NCBI GenBank assembly: GCA_024404655.1
Contig: JAKSPR010000171.1
Coordinates: 1 to 6,439 of the forward strand
Direction: 5' to 3'
DNA: 6,439 nucleotides
Origin: Clostridia bacterium
Lineage (GTDB): Bacteria; Bacillota; Clostridia; Oscillospirales; CAG-272
The number at the start of each line of letters is the position of its first letter. Position 1 is the first letter of the stretch. A model generated the notes under the pieces. That model was not told the origin of the DNA. It was given only the letters and a program-made list of their open reading frames with translations, and did not search any database. Shown here piece after piece: positions 5,912 through 6,439 of the stretch. The position numbers were made by a program, and so were the translations under genes.

Positions 5912-5953
5912 CCGCCGTCCCGGACATATTTTCCGGAATACGGAAGACGGCGG
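5912..5953. repeat. Long GC-rich inverted repeat between iorA and folC
   Basis: CCGCCGTC (5912-5919) and GACGGCGG (5946-5953) are perfect inverted arms, and CCGGA/TCCGG (5920-5924 with 5932-5936) nest inside. No T run follows on either strand. It sits just left of the first strong DnaA box (5959-5967). Role unknown. Confidence 0.55.
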
Positions 5954-6131
5954 CGGAGTTTTCCACACCCCTGCCGCCGTTATTACAAAAGAAACCATGT
6001 TTTTTAATATTCCCGTAAAATTCTGTGGAAAAAGCCGCGGAACGCTCCGCAGTGCTTGTGGAAAACCCTGTTCAAAGTGTTGGAAACTTTGGATTTCCGC
6101 CAAAAAGTTATCCACACTGTCCACAGAATCA

Positions 6132-6169
6132 CCTGTGGAAAAGCGATAAGAACACTTGTTTTCCACAGG
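6132..6169. repeat. Perfect 11-bp inverted repeat made of two facing DnaA boxes
   Basis: CCTGTGGAAAA (6132-6142) and TTTTCCACAGG (6159-6169) are exact reverse complements separated by 16 bp. Each arm contains one TTTTCCACA-type box. The extra CAGG/CCTG match beyond the 9-mer suggests the pair is conserved as a unit. A similar but tighter pair is CTGTGGA/TCCACAG at 6218-6239. Confidence 0.7.
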
Positions 6170-6254
6170 TTTTCGGAAGTGCAGGTTCATCGTTTTACAA
6201 AAACTGCCGTTTCCCACCTGTGGAAAAAGTTATCCACAGCAGCCATGGGACAAT

Positions 6255-6439
6255 TTATTCCGCGTTTTTCCCGAAGTATCTGCGGATATCTCCGGCGGAA
6301 TAAAGCGAACCGAAGCAGAGGATGGGCGCATGGGTCGTATACTGCATACGGAGCAATGCATCCAGCGCTTCCGGAATGGATGCGTATCCCTCTGCGGGGA
6401 TGCCGTGATCCCGGAAATAACCGGCGAGGACCTTCCCCT
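6255..6439 (-). CDS. folC: Folylpolyglutamate synthase/dihydrofolate synthase FolC, C-terminal fragment
   Basis: Only the last 60 residues and the stop are in view; the gene begins beyond 6439. The reading frame ends in ...APILCFGSLYSAGDIRRYFGKNAE. The (T/F)GSLY(L/S)xG(E/D)(I/V)R motif close to the C-terminus is characteristic of FolC, and the preceding stretch with IPEALDALL fits the P-loop-distal Mur-ligase-type C-terminal domain. The enzyme adds L-glutamate to folates, and in many bacteria to dihydropteroate, using ATP in the cytoplasm. It reads in the same direction as iorA, but 665 bp and a DnaA-box cluster separate them, so they are unlikely to share a simple operon. The nearest perfect DnaA box ends 16 bp past the stop codon. 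Confidence 0.88.
   Translation of the reverse strand, partial: GKVLAGYFRDHGIPAEGYASIPEALDALLRMQYTTHAPILCFGSLYSAGDIRRYFGKNAE

Larger units (their letters stand above)
5795..6238. other. Cluster of DnaA boxes in a 665-bp intergenic region (candidate origin or DnaA-binding locus)
   Basis: Perfect TTATCCACA boxes lie at 6108-6116 and 6230-6238 (plus). One-mismatch TTTTCCACA boxes lie at 5959-5967 and 6159-6167 (plus) and at 6024-6032, 6057-6065, 6134-6142 and 6219-6227 (minus). Weaker matches are at 5795-5803 (TTTTCCACG), 5829-5837 (TTATCCGCA) and 6117-6125. An AT-rich stretch at about 5978-6022 and a T-rich one at about 5763-5832 could unwind. A short GC hairpin (6037-6050) lies between boxes. 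The whole interval 5590-6254 has no convincing gene: open frames there lack ribosome sites and have no recognisable domains. Such density is known for oriC regions and for DnaA-box clusters elsewhere on Bacillota chromosomes. dnaA and dnaN are not in view, so which of the two it is cannot be decided. Confidence 0.78.

Noticed and set aside
5821..6303. Small open frames (5821-6018 plus, 5897-6217 minus, 6025-6303 plus) in the intergenic region
   Set aside because: They lack ribosome sites and recognisable domains, run through the DnaA boxes, and one overlaps the folC end.

Overview
The window looks like chromosomal DNA of an anaerobic Gram-positive bacterium, most likely class Clostridia (Bacillota). 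The clues are an indolepyruvate:ferredoxin oxidoreductase operon, strong AGGAGG-type ribosome binding sites, Clostridia-like RsmA and FolC ends, near-consensus sigma-A promoters, and TTATCCACA-type DnaA boxes. Assignment below class (for example Oscillospirales) is a guess from style and from the hairpin array, not from a marker gene.

Layout. Positions 1-92 hold the first 30 codons of rsmA (minus strand). Its promoter lies inside the leader of a two-tRNA unit (Thr-CGT, then Tyr-GTA with no spacer) running the other way, so the two promoters face each other and the predicted transcript 5' ends overlap. The tRNA unit ends in a 13-bp perfect-stem terminator (401-432). Positions 440-632 carry no gene but an array of short hairpins with mirror-image arrangement. 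A promoter (706-734) then precedes a four-helix-bundle protein gene broken by a single in-frame stop, followed by an intact gene of the zinc-dependent phospholipase C family (1204-1953). A hairpin terminator (1958-1988) separates it from a convergent operon.

That operon reads right to left: iorA (3832-5589), iorB (3243-3818) and a fold-type I PLP aminotransferase (2010-3218). The logic is peripheral amino acid catabolism. The aminotransferase would convert an amino acid, probably aromatic, to its 2-oxo acid, and IorAB would decarboxylate and oxidise that to an acyl-CoA while reducing ferredoxin. A promoter (5734-5762) and a roughly 140-nt leader with two hairpins lie upstream of iorA.

The 665-bp gap between iorA and the 3' end of folC (6255-6439, minus strand) has no credible gene. 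It contains two perfect TTATCCACA DnaA boxes and six TTTTCCACA-type boxes within 280 bp, on both strands, with AT-rich and GC-hairpin segments between them. This is the most interesting part of the window: either a replication origin or a DnaA-binding cluster away from the origin.
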